26,725 nucleotides of DNA from UMGS1766 sp963660915 (GTDB lineage Bacteria; Bacillota; Clostridia; Oscillospirales; Oscillospiraceae): assembly GCA_963660915.1 (NCBI GenBank), contig CAVLAO010000021.1, positions 1-26,725 on the forward strand. The letters run 5' to 3'. Positions 7,426 through 15,334 of this stretch are shown in pieces. Position 1 is the stretch's first letter. Every line of letters starts with the position of its first letter. Position numbers and translations under genes: made by a program. The notes beneath the pieces were generated by a model, which worked only from the letters and a program-made list of their open reading frames with translations, was not told the DNA's origin and did not search any database.

Positions 7426-7836
7426 TTAGTAAGTTGTCAATTTGAGTGTGCCGGAGCAAAAATAAGTTCCTGAACCGGCTTTTGCGCCCGGAGCGGCAAC
7501 AGCAGCCCAGGTCGCATCGCTTGACCCACTGTAAGATATCTTTGCTGTTGTTGCGCTGGAGCCGGGGGTTGCAATTGCGCTGGCAACTTTTGTTACAGAA
7601 CCTCCGACAGATCGGCGCAATAAAATGTTTGCGTTTGTAGTGGCAGAGGATGAGTTGTTTGCTGATGCCTGTGCAGATGTGCCGACTTTGTAAGCAGTAG
7701 TCGTTTCGGCAGCACCGGTGTTCGTAAAAAGCTGATAGGATTTTGATATTGTAGCAGCATAGCACGGCATTACCACAGAGACCAGAAGAACAGCCAAAAC
7801 AACAACAGAGGCAACCAGTTTATTCAAACGTTTCAT
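7426..7836 (-). CDS. Small Sec-exported protein, candidate secreted effector
   Basis: A 136-residue protein not recognised by family. It starts with a classic signal peptide: basic KRLNK, a hydrophobic core, and a probable cleavage after CYA at residue 27. The mature part, about 109 residues, is rich in Ser, Thr, Ala and Asn, has a single cysteine near the end and alternating small/hydrophobic residues suggesting a beta-sandwich. AAGGAAG lies about 9-10 bases upstream. It is the first gene of the minus-strand unit with the 671-residue membrane protein 41 bases downstream, and it faces an ECF sigma gene. The layout resembles lactococcin-972-like bacteriocin loci, but a surface protein or signal is equally open. 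Confidence 0.75.
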   Translation of the reverse strand: MKRLNKLVASVVVLAVLLVSVVMPCYAATISKSYQLFTNTGAAETTTAYKVGTSAQASANNSSSATTNANILLRRSVGGSVTKVASAIATPGSSATTAKISYSGSSDATWAAVAAPGAKAGSGTYFCSGTLKLTTY

Positions 7837-7988
7837 AGGTTCATGCTTCCTTTCAATTAAGTTAAAATATGTAAAGATGCATCTCTACTGTATATATCAT
7901 GAAAATAAGGCATTTTGTTGCAAAAATATTTCAAGAATTTATTTTTCTACTTTTTGCACAGAACTGAGATGAAAAAATTGGCTATTTA

Positions 7989-8009
7989 TCCCACTAGAAG
8001 GATGTGGGA
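7989..8009. promoter_or_regulatory. Inverted repeat TCCCAC-N9-GTGGGA
   Basis: This 6-bp inverted repeat lies in the 230-base divergent region between the small secreted protein and the sigma factor, just before an AT-rich stretch with TATTATAC and CTATAAC that could hold the sigma gene promoter. It could be an operator. I could not place a convincing -35/-10 pair for either gene. Confidence 0.3.
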
Positions 8010-8066
8010 ATATATTATACACTATAACTACCGATATTTAGAAGAAATGTAAGAGGGTGCTATATC

Positions 8067-8543
8067 GTGAAACTGAATGATGAGTGCCGGGATTTTGTTG
8101 AGCAGCTTTATTTTGATTACGCTGAAGAGCTTTTTCGTTTCGCCTTACGCAAAGTGAAGTGTCAGGAATATGCAGAGGATCTGCTTCATGATGTATTCAC
8201 GATTGCATGCGAAAAAAGCATGGAGTTGGCGGAACACCCCAATACCCTCGGTTGGCTGTATAAAACAATGAATTTTTTGATTCTACAGGTTCAATGCGAG
8301 GGGGAAAAAGAAGTTGTTTCGCTGGATGAATGCAGAAATATAGCATCTGGAGCTGCATCAATACCATTGGAAATAATGCTTCCTGCCGAAATGTCAGAGA
8401 CAGAACGGAGCATTTTTCGGATGCGGTTTGAACATCGGCTGTCCTATAACGATATTGCAGGGCAACTTCACATGACAGCGGTAAACTGCCGAACGATTGT
8501 GTTGCGTACAATCAACCGTTACTGGAGAGGAGAAGACAATTGA
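8067..8543 (+). CDS. ECF-type RNA polymerase sigma factor
   Basis: A 158-residue sigma-70-family factor with two domains. Sigma-2 spans about residues 8-60, including LYFDYAEELFRFALRKV and the DLLHDVF core-binding helix. Sigma-4 spans about residues 105-155, with ETERSIFRMRFEHRLSYNDI and a helix-turn-helix near IAGQLHMTAVN. The start is GTG at 8067, supported by AGAGGGTG seven bases upstream. No anti-sigma factor follows: a terminator comes 28 bases after the stop. It is divergent from the secreted protein and ABC genes, which are its most likely targets. The sigma-2 region is somewhat divergent, as in small ECF-like factors of Clostridia. Confidence 0.88.
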   Translation: MKLNDECRDFVEQLYFDYAEELFRFALRKVKCQEYAEDLLHDVFTIACEKSMELAEHPNTLGWLYKTMNFLILQVQCEGEKEVVSLDECRNIASGAASIPLEIMLPAEMSETERSIFRMRFEHRLSYNDIAGQLHMTAVNCRTIVLRTINRYWRGEDN

Positions 8544-8570
8544 AAATACCAACACAGCAGAAAAAAATAA

Positions 8571-8612
8571 AAGGGCTTGCTGTCTGTTATTTGCAGACAA
8601 CAAGCCTTTTTT
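8571..8612 (+). terminator. Terminator of the ECF sigma gene
   Basis: AAGGGCTTGCTGTCTG (8571-8586) pairs with CAGACAACAAGCCTT (8594-8608), with one internal mismatch, and is followed by six T. The sequence 8613-8680 holds nothing recognisable. Confidence 0.88.
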
Positions 8613-8680
8613 AAAGCTCGAACAAATAGAAAGATACTTATCTAAGGGTGGATATCAGGAACGAATGAAACAGAACAAAG

Positions 8681-9079
8681 TTATTCCTCAGCGGAATTGG
8701 TTTGGGTACTGCGGCGAGTTTCCATAAATTTCTGCAGGCACTCATAGGTTTCGTGACTGAGATCGTGCTCAATCTTGCAGGCATCTTCCTTCGCTACTGC
8801 GTCCGTTACGCCGAGAGAGAGAAGAAATTCAGTCAGTAGGCAGTGACGGCCATAAACGTCTTCGGCCAATTTCCGCCCTTCCTCTGTAAAGTTTAATAAC
8901 CCGTCGGAATCGGTGGTGATCATGCCACCCTCACGGAGAATTCCCATTGCTACGGATACGCTCGGCTTGCTGACGCCGAGATGATGAGCTACGTCGATCG
9001 AGCGGCAAAACCCCTTCTCATTGCGCACCATTAAGATTGCTTCTAGGTAATCTTCGCCTGACTTGTGTATTGCTGCCAT
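8681..9079 (-). CDS. DtxR-family metal-dependent transcription regulator
   Basis: A 132-residue repressor of the DtxR/MntR family. Residues 1-60 form a winged helix (recognition part GVSKPSVSVAMGIL), and 65-125 form the dimerisation domain. Metal ligands by family alignment are D10, E13, H79, C101, E104 and H105. Asp at the first position is MntR-like, but Cys101 in DACKIEH is DtxR-like, so the preferred metal (Mn or Fe) is unclear. There is no SH3 domain, as in short MntR/SirR types. The ATG at 9079 has AAGGAGGG seven bases upstream; a start 39 bases further up would overlap the promoter. It may control the zinc/manganese importer at 1204-3739, which is not adjacent. Confidence 0.9.
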   Translation of the reverse strand: MAAIHKSGEDYLEAILMVRNEKGFCRSIDVAHHLGVSKPSVSVAMGILREGGMITTDSDGLLNFTEEGRKLAEDVYGRHCLLTEFLLSLGVTDAVAKEDACKIEHDLSHETYECLQKFMETRRSTQTNSAEE

Positions 9080-9106
9080 GGATCGGCCCTCCTTTTTGTT
9101 TGTAAC

Positions 9107-9135
9107 ATGATACCACATTTTGTGGACGAAAACAA
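9107..9135 (-). promoter_or_regulatory. Promoter and internal operator of the DtxR gene
   Basis: On the minus strand -35 TTGTTT (9130-9135) and -10 TATCAT (9107-9112) are 17 bases apart. The spacer holds the perfect inverted repeat CCACA-N3-TGTGG (9113-9125). A palindrome in this position would block RNA polymerase when bound, which fits autoregulation by the DtxR-type protein. Confidence 0.6.
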
Positions 9136-9189
9136 GGAAAAGCCGTTGGATAACAAAAATACAAAGCTGTTGACGGGAGTTTGTATGGA

Positions 9190-10587
9190 TTACGCAACCG
9201 TGTCAAGAATTGCAGTGAGGTCCGATGTGATTTGCTCCAGAGAAAGTTCGGTTGTGATTTCACCGTCAATTTTATAATTTTCTATGGCCAGATAAAATGT
9301 AAGACCGGATTGGGTGCATGCAACCAGACGGCGACCAGTGTTTTGATTACTGCTGTCGTATTCAGCGGTTCCGGTTTTGGCAAAACTGAGTGAATCCGGA
9401 AAACCGCGCTGGATGTAGCTGTTGCTATATGCGGAGAGAAGAATTTCCTTTACGAGAGGGAGTGCAGAAGTCAATTCCTCCGACCAGCTTTCTGTAATGC
9501 AATTGGTCTTTTCACCGGAAAGAAGGTGCGATTGACAGGCCTCACCGCCGGTTTCGATTGCAGATGCAATGGCTGTCAGATCAAAAGGATTGATCATCAC
9601 TTCTGCCTCACCAACGACATTCCAAACGCTGGAGAAGTTCCACTCCATCGTATTGAGAGTCAAGCTGGAAGTAGAGCGGGGGACACCGTCCATGTTTGTC
9701 AGAGCGTTATCTTCATTTACAAGGTAACCTAAGTTGCGAAACAGTTCGATAACTTTCTTGTTGTCTAATTTAGAGATCCTGTCGGCAAACCAACAATTGC
9801 AAGAATTTTCCATTGCGCCAGAGGCGTCGATGACCCCGTGAACGCCGCTGTCTTGAATAATTTCTCCATCGGCGGAGATAAACTGGCCGGTACATTCGTA
9901 CGGAGAGCTTAAATCTCCCCCTGCAGCGGCGATAACCAGAAGGGTTGCAATTTTTTGCGTGGAACCGGGAGACAGCTTGTAAAAATTGCGGTTTATGAGA
10001 GCGCCATCTTCCGGATGCTCTGCATTATAAACTTCACTGGGGGTAGAAACGGCAGCCAGGGTGTCGCCGGTTGTGGTGCGGGTAACCAGAACGGATGCGG
10101 TCAGCTCATTTTCGGTCAGATAATTGTAGATCTGTTCCTGCAGAGAACTGTTTAAGGTGGTAGAAACGGTCTTTGTGGAGCTGTCGCTTCTGCGAGTTCC
10201 GGTTAAAACGTGATATTGTCCTGCGGAATCTGGATCGGAGACCAGTTGATCGGCCAAATATCGCGTGTTATGTTTTAGGGTGCGGGTGCCGATTAAATTA
10301 TACCAGGCACTTGCATTGGTGATGACAGTACCGTCGCAGTCGAGTAGTTGTACAGTGTTGAGCAGACTGTATTTTCCATAGGTGGTGTTATCTGCATGCT
10401 CGCCGGCGGCTAATGCGGCAAGATCATAACTGGTGGATATGGATTGCTTTTCTGTATCGCTTAGGGTTTCAAGTGCTTTTGCACCTGAGCCATAGATGCG
10501 CACCAGGCCGATGAGAGAGCATACGGCCAACGTACCGGCGAGAATACGATTCGGCCAAGGAGTGGAGGCGATCTGTGAAAATTTCAT
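9190..10587 (-). CDS. Penicillin-binding protein, class B transpeptidase
   Basis: A 465-residue D,D-transpeptidase that cross-links peptidoglycan outside the membrane. It has one N-terminal membrane anchor (about 15-35), a short non-catalytic N-domain and a transpeptidase domain from about 160 on. All three active-site motifs are present: SxxK (S209-TQ-K212), SxN (S262-C-N264) and KTGT (404-407). It is short, resembling PbpA-type proteins paired with FtsW/RodA. The ATG at 10587 overlaps the polymerase stop as ATGA, with AGAAGG upstream; an in-frame ATG further up lies inside the polymerase gene. It is the last gene of the seven-gene operon; no terminator is visible before the DtxR promoter. 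Confidence 0.92.
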   Translation of the reverse strand: MKFSQIASTPWPNRILAGTLAVCSLIGLVRIYGSGAKALETLSDTEKQSISTSYDLAALAAGEHADNTTYGKYSLLNTVQLLDCDGTVITNASAWYNLIGTRTLKHNTRYLADQLVSDPDSAGQYHVLTGTRRSDSSTKTVSTTLNSSLQEQIYNYLTENELTASVLVTRTTTGDTLAAVSTPSEVYNAEHPEDGALINRNFYKLSPGSTQKIATLLVIAAAGGDLSSPYECTGQFISADGEIIQDSGVHGVIDASGAMENSCNCWFADRISKLDNKKVIELFRNLGYLVNEDNALTNMDGVPRSTSSLTLNTMEWNFSSVWNVVGEAEVMINPFDLTAIASAIETGGEACQSHLLSGEKTNCITESWSEELTSALPLVKEILLSAYSNSYIQRGFPDSLSFAKTGTAEYDSSNQNTGRRLVACTQSGLTFYLAIENYKIDGEITTELSLEQITSDLTAILDTVA

Positions 10588-11969
10588 TTTCCAAAAACCT
10601 TCTTTCGAAACAGAGCTTGAAGCTTTTGCAGGTACATCTGGATACAAGGAGGAACTGCGACAGGGGGAAGACAATCGAACAGGCGGTCAGCCTGATATTC
10701 AATTGAGCCGCGTTCCGGAGCAGAGAGTCGAGCGGAGAGGGCGATACCGACAACACCAAAACAGGTGAGCATAGAAGATCCGCCATATGCAAGAAAAGGA
10801 ATCGGGATTCCGGTCAATGGAATGACGTTTAATTGTCCGAGGATGCTGACTGCGCTTTGGAGAGTGAAGAAAAATCCGCACATATTGATTGCAGTAATGC
10901 GGCGATTGGAACGCGCAGAAGCATAACTGCAGCACTCCAGGGCTAAGCTTATGAAGCATGCTAAAACCAGCAGGGCAATGCCTATGCCGCAGGTGGCGGC
11001 AAGAGAAAGAAATACGAAGTCGTGCTGCGCACCGAAGCTGTACATGGCGTAGTGAGTGTCCGCGGGAGAGAAACCTGTGCCGAGGATTCCACCGCGAACA
11101 ACGCTCAAAAGAAGTCGGCGGAAGTTTTCGTTGGCTTCTGAGTCCAGCAATATTTTTCCGCACGACGTGATTCGCGTGAGAAGATAGGACGTGGGATGAA
11201 ATATGTATAAAGCGAAAACTCCGAGAACGGTCACAACAGCTCCGATTCCGCCGCATGCCAGGGCCAGTAGAGGGCTCACATACAGCATTGCGCAGAGCAG
11301 GACGGCGGCTAATACGGCGGCGGTTCCAAAATCTTTCATTGCCAGTACGCTGATCAGCAGGGTAAATATTGTGCCGAAAAACAGGCGTCGATTGGAAGTT
11401 TCACGGATGTGGGGAAAGGAAACGGCGCAGATATAAATACTTAACAATTTTGCAAGCTCGCCCCAGAGTCCGCCGGTGCGGTTGCGGCGAAAAACCAGGC
11501 AGATAAAAACCGCAAGGAAAGCCAGCCCAACGATAATCCAAAGCACCCGACGAAATTCTCGCTTTGATAAGGTAAGGGAGGAGAAGAAGAAACAAATTGC
11601 ACAGAAGATAAGACCTATACAGATACAAAGCAGATGTCGAAGGGCGGTTTTTGGATGCACAAAGGGTTGAAAAACAACGCCCGTTCCAAGTAGTAAAAAA
11701 ATGGGAGTAAGCAGCCGTGCAAAGCGGCTTTTTGTATCAAACAGAAATGCCGCCAGCTCGAGGGCCACTACCAGACCGCCCCCAAGGAGCAGGATTGGTA
11801 AAATTGAGGCCAGCTCCGTATGGTAGAAGGTGCCGTCTTCCGTAGTGGTATAAACCCTTCTCAGGGCAAGACCATGACTTTGTACGGCAGCGGACAGAGT
11901 GAAAAGAATCTGGTAGGCAATGCAGATCAAATAGGATCCGCGTCCCCCGGATATGAAATGTTTCTTCAT
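10584..11969 (-). CDS. FtsW/RodA/SpoVE-family peptidoglycan polymerase
   Basis: A 461-residue SEDS-family glycosyltransferase that polymerises lipid II at the membrane. About ten hydrophobic segments are present. The conserved loops are recognisable: GTGFSPADTHYAMYSFGAQH then DFVFLSLAATCGIG (matching the family's acidic DFIF loop), and TGIPIPFLAYGGSSML in the late signature. It has an AAGGAG site ten bases upstream. The stop overlaps the start of the transpeptidase, so the two are made together; SEDS proteins and class B transpeptidases normally act as a pair. Which process it serves (division, elongation or sporulation) cannot be told from the window. Confidence 0.92.
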   Translation of the reverse strand: MKKHFISGGRGSYLICIAYQILFTLSAAVQSHGLALRRVYTTTEDGTFYHTELASILPILLLGGGLVVALELAAFLFDTKSRFARLLTPIFLLLGTGVVFQPFVHPKTALRHLLCICIGLIFCAICFFFSSLTLSKREFRRVLWIIVGLAFLAVFICLVFRRNRTGGLWGELAKLLSIYICAVSFPHIRETSNRRLFFGTIFTLLISVLAMKDFGTAAVLAAVLLCAMLYVSPLLALACGGIGAVVTVLGVFALYIFHPTSYLLTRITSCGKILLDSEANENFRRLLLSVVRGGILGTGFSPADTHYAMYSFGAQHDFVFLSLAATCGIGIALLVLACFISLALECCSYASARSNRRITAINMCGFFFTLQSAVSILGQLNVIPLTGIPIPFLAYGGSSMLTCFGVVGIALSARLSAPERGSIEYQADRLFDCLPPVAVPPCIQMYLQKLQALFRKKVFGK

Positions 11970-11987
11970 GAATGTCTTCTCCTTTTT

Positions 11988-12437
11988 TTATCGGATGTAG
12001 TAATGAAATGCGCATTCACTCCCATCGCTTAGCTGAATTGTGATTCGATCCCCGCTGTGCAGACGACGAGGCGTGCCGATGGGTAAAAGGTAATTCGCTC
12101 CTGCAGAAGTTTGTGTTTTGCCGAAGATGATGCATTGCCCATCGCTGTGAGGGGGTTGAGAAAGCAGAACATCATTGTCAGACATGGTCAAAATAAAGGG
12201 GCCTGCTTTGCAACTCAAATGGGGGAAATATCGCCGCAGATCAATGTCGCTTTGCAAATGGCCGCTTCCGAGGGTACATTCTGCAGATTGGAGCAGTTCA
12301 ACGTTGTTGCCGGGGAATTGCAGCTGATGACGGCTGGCAGAACAGTCAACCGGGTCTTTAAATTGAATGGGATTTCCTTTGAGCTGAACCAGCAGAATAC
12401 CGGCGAGGCCGACAAAACCGATCAAAAGGTAGACCAT
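11988..12437 (-). CDS. Membrane-anchored divergent FHA-domain protein
   Basis: A 149-residue protein: one N-terminal membrane segment (2-18), then an FHA-like domain over about 52-140. Retained features are SDIDL at 63-67 and the ending IGTPRRLHSGDRITI (120-134). The arginine of the usual GR turn is replaced (GSG at 57-59) and the S-x-x-H motif reads SCKA (75-78), so phosphothreonine binding is doubtful. FHA proteins sit next to FtsW and PBP genes in Actinobacteria and some Clostridia, where they link Ser/Thr kinases to cell-wall synthesis. AAAGGA is about 13 bases upstream. The gene is 18 bases before the polymerase gene. Confidence 0.72.
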   Translation of the reverse strand: MVYLLIGFVGLAGILLVQLKGNPIQFKDPVDCSASRHQLQFPGNNVELLQSAECTLGSGHLQSDIDLRRYFPHLSCKAGPFILTMSDNDVLLSQPPHSDGQCIIFGKTQTSAGANYLLPIGTPRRLHSGDRITIQLSDGSECAFHYYIR

Positions 12438-12460
12438 AAGAGCATGACCATCCTTTCACC

Positions 12461-13453
12461 TTAGTGTTTATGGCCGATCAGAAGGCCGACAACAAGACCA
12501 TAGATGGCAAAGAGAAGGGGCTTTGCGGAAGAAAGCGAGATGCGAAGATAGATTGCCTTGTCCGTTACGCCGGTCGAGGAAGCCAGGGCCAGTGCGGCGG
12601 TAGCAACCGCAATAAGAACGATAACAGAAACCCATCGAAGCAGATGAGGCAAATTTGCTTGTTTTTCCGTGTGTTCTTTTGCAGCGTGGCGGCCGGAGCG
12701 TGGCGTGCCGGGGGAAGGAGCGGGAAATGATTCGCAGGATTGCGGCTCCTGAGGCGGCTCCGGATCCGGAAGGAAACCGGCGATGAGGTGATTGTTTGCA
12801 TCAAAACGCCACATTGGTCCGATTGTGGGGCATTCGCTTTCACTGAAGGTAAGGATACAGACATCCTCTGCATTGAAGGGAGTATCAGGGGCATCGCAAT
12901 CGAAAAAGATTGTAAATTCATAACGTTGTTTGCTGTCATTCCAAGACCATTCGGCAGGAGGCAAAAAGACCAGAGCGGATTCTACGCGTTCTAGGGCAGT
13001 GCTTTTTGTATCTGGATCACAATAAACGCAGCCATGTTCTTGAATTGCCATTTGCAATGCCTGCCTAAAATCTTCAGAAGATTCAATGGGAGCGGGACAA
13101 ATGTTGCTGTCGGCAAAATCGAGGGCTTTTTTGATCAAAGTTGGAAAATCTCCGAACTTCTGTATGTCGCGATCCGTTACTTTGCGAAGAACATTGGCCG
13201 CTTTAAAAATGTTGCGTGGAGAGAGAGATCCGGTGAAGCTGGCTTCCCGCATATAATCGGCGTTTCGACTGCCGTCTCGATCCAGATAAGAAACAGCCAG
13301 TTCCGTGGAATCAATATTCTCGCCGTCACAGCTGGAGTAGAGGACGCGTACGCCTTGACGTTTTGGTCCCGGATTTTGACTTTGACCAAAAATTTCGTAG
13401 CCTGTGTCTGTATTTGGATGCATACGGGCGCTGAGAAGGAAAACCTGACTCAT
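12461..13453 (-). CDS. Orphan protein with two C-terminal membrane segments
   Basis: A 330-residue protein I do not recognise. Residues 1-228 are soluble and look alpha/beta: an AVSYLDRDGSRNADYMREA stretch, SLSPRNIF, and an acidic C-terminal half with EFTIFFDCDAP. A proline-rich linker (229-255, PDPEPPQEPQ) leads to two membrane segments at about 272-292 and 312-327. With no signal peptide, the N-domain is predicted to be cytoplasmic. It sits 18 bases downstream of the GTPase gene, with AAAGGAG upstream of the ATG. It may play the part of a GTPase-associated partner protein; that is inference from position only. Confidence 0.75.
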   Translation of the reverse strand: MSQVFLLSARMHPNTDTGYEIFGQSQNPGPKRQGVRVLYSSCDGENIDSTELAVSYLDRDGSRNADYMREASFTGSLSPRNIFKAANVLRKVTDRDIQKFGDFPTLIKKALDFADSNICPAPIESSEDFRQALQMAIQEHGCVYCDPDTKSTALERVESALVFLPPAEWSWNDSKQRYEFTIFFDCDAPDTPFNAEDVCILTFSESECPTIGPMWRFDANNHLIAGFLPDPEPPQEPQSCESFPAPSPGTPRSGRHAAKEHTEKQANLPHLLRWVSVIVLIAVATAALALASSTGVTDKAIYLRISLSSAKPLLFAIYGLVVGLLIGHKH

Positions 13454-13471
13454 TTAAGAAAACTCCTTTCA

Positions 13472-14572
13472 TTAGTCGGGGAGGTGTTTTGTGCAGAGTT
13501 TGAATTTGTGAAGCAGGAATACTAAGGGAAGGGAGGCGTTTTTTGCTGCATCAAAATATAATGTATTGTCCTCCTGCGGACGCCCCAGTTGAACCACAAA
13601 ACAGGGATCCTGCGTTGTGGCGGCAGAACAGCAGCATTGGGTAATAAATTTTTGGGCTAGTGCCATATGAGCGGCTAAGGCTCGCTTGCTCAATTTGGCA
13701 TTGCGAAAAAGAATGGAAGTCTGTGTGATAAAAGGGTTATCCGTCGTTAGAGTGCCCTTGATCTGGTCGCTCTTGTTGAAGATGTATAGAATGGGGAAAT
13801 CCTTCTTTTTTTGTTTATCTCGCAGCCAGTTCAAAAAAACATCGGTCTCCGTTTCGGCATCTTTCAAGGCGTCTTCTGAACGAGACAGTTGAAATTCGGG
13901 AGAAAGGTTGCGATAATCCAACATGGAGATGCAGCCATCCAGAGCGTTGCCCAGGTTGTCAATGGTCTGCCTTAGCGCATAGAATCCGTCTTCTATGGTT
14001 TCATCTACCGATCTGCGATTGCTGAACAGCTCACCGGCTACATCAAAGAAATTTAGCTGCACGGTTTTCTGACCGTCGTTAATCAATATACGAAACAGTT
14101 TGCTGCTTCCAACGTGAGTTGCAACCAGTCTTGCAGCGCCGATTTTGCCGGGGGCGGAGATGGATAATCCGAGTTCTTTTATGAATTGCCGCTGAGCCAT
14201 ACTTGTAATATACTCACAAAAGGCCGTTTTTCCGACACTGGGTAATCCTACCATGAGAAAGGTGTATATGGGATATTGTCCCATACCTTCGGTAAGGGGA
14301 TCACCGCAAAACGGACAAAGCTTTGCGTGAATGTGCCGGGTCTTTTTTGTTGTAAGATCTGTGACATCCAACTGATCCGGTACACCGCTTGCCCGCAGCA
14401 GACTGATGCGCTTTTGAGACAGATCAATCAATTTACCGGAAGAAGTTTTTGCTTCATATTGACCGTTACGGGGTGTCCAAAGCTGACCGTCTAAGCGATC
14501 AAAAAAGTGAATTTCATCGGCGGAAAAGATCTTTCCACAGTGGTAACATGCACATGATTTTGGTTTTAACAT
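13472..14572 (-). CDS. Zinc-ribbon GTPase (DO-GTPase-like)
   Basis: A 366-residue P-loop GTPase. The N-terminus carries a split zinc ribbon: C9-x2-C12 near the start and C86-x2-C89 just before the G domain (C7 is an extra cysteine). The G domain has Walker A GLPSVGKT (109-116), a switch II/Walker B motif DVAGE (177-181) and the guanine-specific NKSD (266-269). It therefore should bind GTP. Zinc ribbon plus a G domain with D-x-x-GE matches the double-GTPase (DO-GTPase2) type of prokaryotic signalling and conflict systems; assignment is from pattern memory. No membrane segment is seen. AAGGAGC lies nine bases upstream of the ATG. Neighbours on both sides are membrane proteins. Confidence 0.82.
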   Translation of the reverse strand: MLKPKSCACYHCGKIFSADEIHFFDRLDGQLWTPRNGQYEAKTSSGKLIDLSQKRISLLRASGVPDQLDVTDLTTKKTRHIHAKLCPFCGDPLTEGMGQYPIYTFLMVGLPSVGKTAFCEYITSMAQRQFIKELGLSISAPGKIGAARLVATHVGSSKLFRILINDGQKTVQLNFFDVAGELFSNRRSVDETIEDGFYALRQTIDNLGNALDGCISMLDYRNLSPEFQLSRSEDALKDAETETDVFLNWLRDKQKKKDFPILYIFNKSDQIKGTLTTDNPFITQTSILFRNAKLSKRALAAHMALAQKFITQCCCSAATTQDPCFVVQLGRPQEDNTLYFDAAKNASLPLVFLLHKFKLCTKHLPD

Positions 14573-14587
14573 GGTGATCTCGCTCCT

Positions 14588-15271
14588 TTAAGTGGTGCTG
14601 CTGATGAGCTCAAAGCTGGCATGAAGGGGCAGGGAATAAACAGTATTCAGAGGGAGTAAAACGGAGGGCTCTTCCAGAATGGATCTGCCGTTATCATCGG
14701 TGCCCTCTAAATAGATCAGAGGAACCTTTTTGTCGTACTGATTGTGAAAGGCAAGTTTAAAATGCCCCATCCGGAAGTCAAAGGTTCTCGGCCGATCTTT
14801 CAGGTCGGTGACATCAACCAGTTGCTCGCATAATTCGTCAAAGTCATTCTGTGAAACAAAGCGCACAAAGTAATAGGTTTCCGGCGTGACGGTGTCTGCG
14901 ACAGAACCGGAATGTTTTTTTTCGGGGAAAAAACTCAAAATTTTACTTTTCACTTTTTCGAAAAATGTGCCGTTACCTGAGGACGATTTTTTTGAGGGGA
15001 TCGCTTTTTGGAGTGCCCGTATTAGAGAAATGAGCAGGATAAGTCCGAGGGATGGAAACAGCAGAAAGCCCCACACGGCACGTGCAACGGTGGATATTTT
15101 TGTGAACGCATCCGGACCAAAGCTGGAAATGTATTGTTGAAGGAATCCAACGCAGCCGGACCAAACTTTGCCTAGTCCTGCCTGAGTTAAAGAAATGCGG
15201 CTTAATAACAGGAACCAGGTCCAACGATAGATGACGGCAGCGAAAAAGCTGCGTGATAAGGTCTTTTTCAT
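14588..15271 (-). CDS. Unrecognised membrane protein of the GTPase operon
   Basis: A 227-residue protein with two hydrophobic segments (about 10-27 and 64-86), a Lys/Ser-rich linker (92-121) and a C-terminal soluble domain (about 125-227) with alternating strand-like pattern, including YYFVRFVSQNDFDELCEQL and VPLIYLEGTDD. No family was recognised. The ATG at 15271 has AGAAGGAG upstream; an in-frame ATG 51 bases further up lacks a site. It lies 15 bases before the GTPase gene and 63 bases after the YbjN-like gene, so it is clearly in the same operon. A scaffold or receptor role next to the GTPase is only a guess. Confidence 0.72.
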   Translation of the reverse strand: MKKTLSRSFFAAVIYRWTWFLLLSRISLTQAGLGKVWSGCVGFLQQYISSFGPDAFTKISTVARAVWGFLLFPSLGLILLISLIRALQKAIPSKKSSSGNGTFFEKVKSKILSFFPEKKHSGSVADTVTPETYYFVRFVSQNDFDELCEQLVDVTDLKDRPRTFDFRMGHFKLAFHNQYDKKVPLIYLEGTDDNGRSILEEPSVLLPLNTVYSLPLHASFELISSTT

Positions 15272-15334
15272 TTCGTTTCTCCTTCTCAAAGAGGAGTGGA
15301 TCGGGGAGATAGCCCAATCCACTTCGGACAGTAC

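Noticed and set aside
7385..7765. A 127-codon N-terminal extension of the 671-residue membrane protein
   Set aside because: It overlaps the small secreted protein gene in another frame, is Arg/Cys-rich nonsense, and the ATG at 7384 has a strong ribosome binding site.
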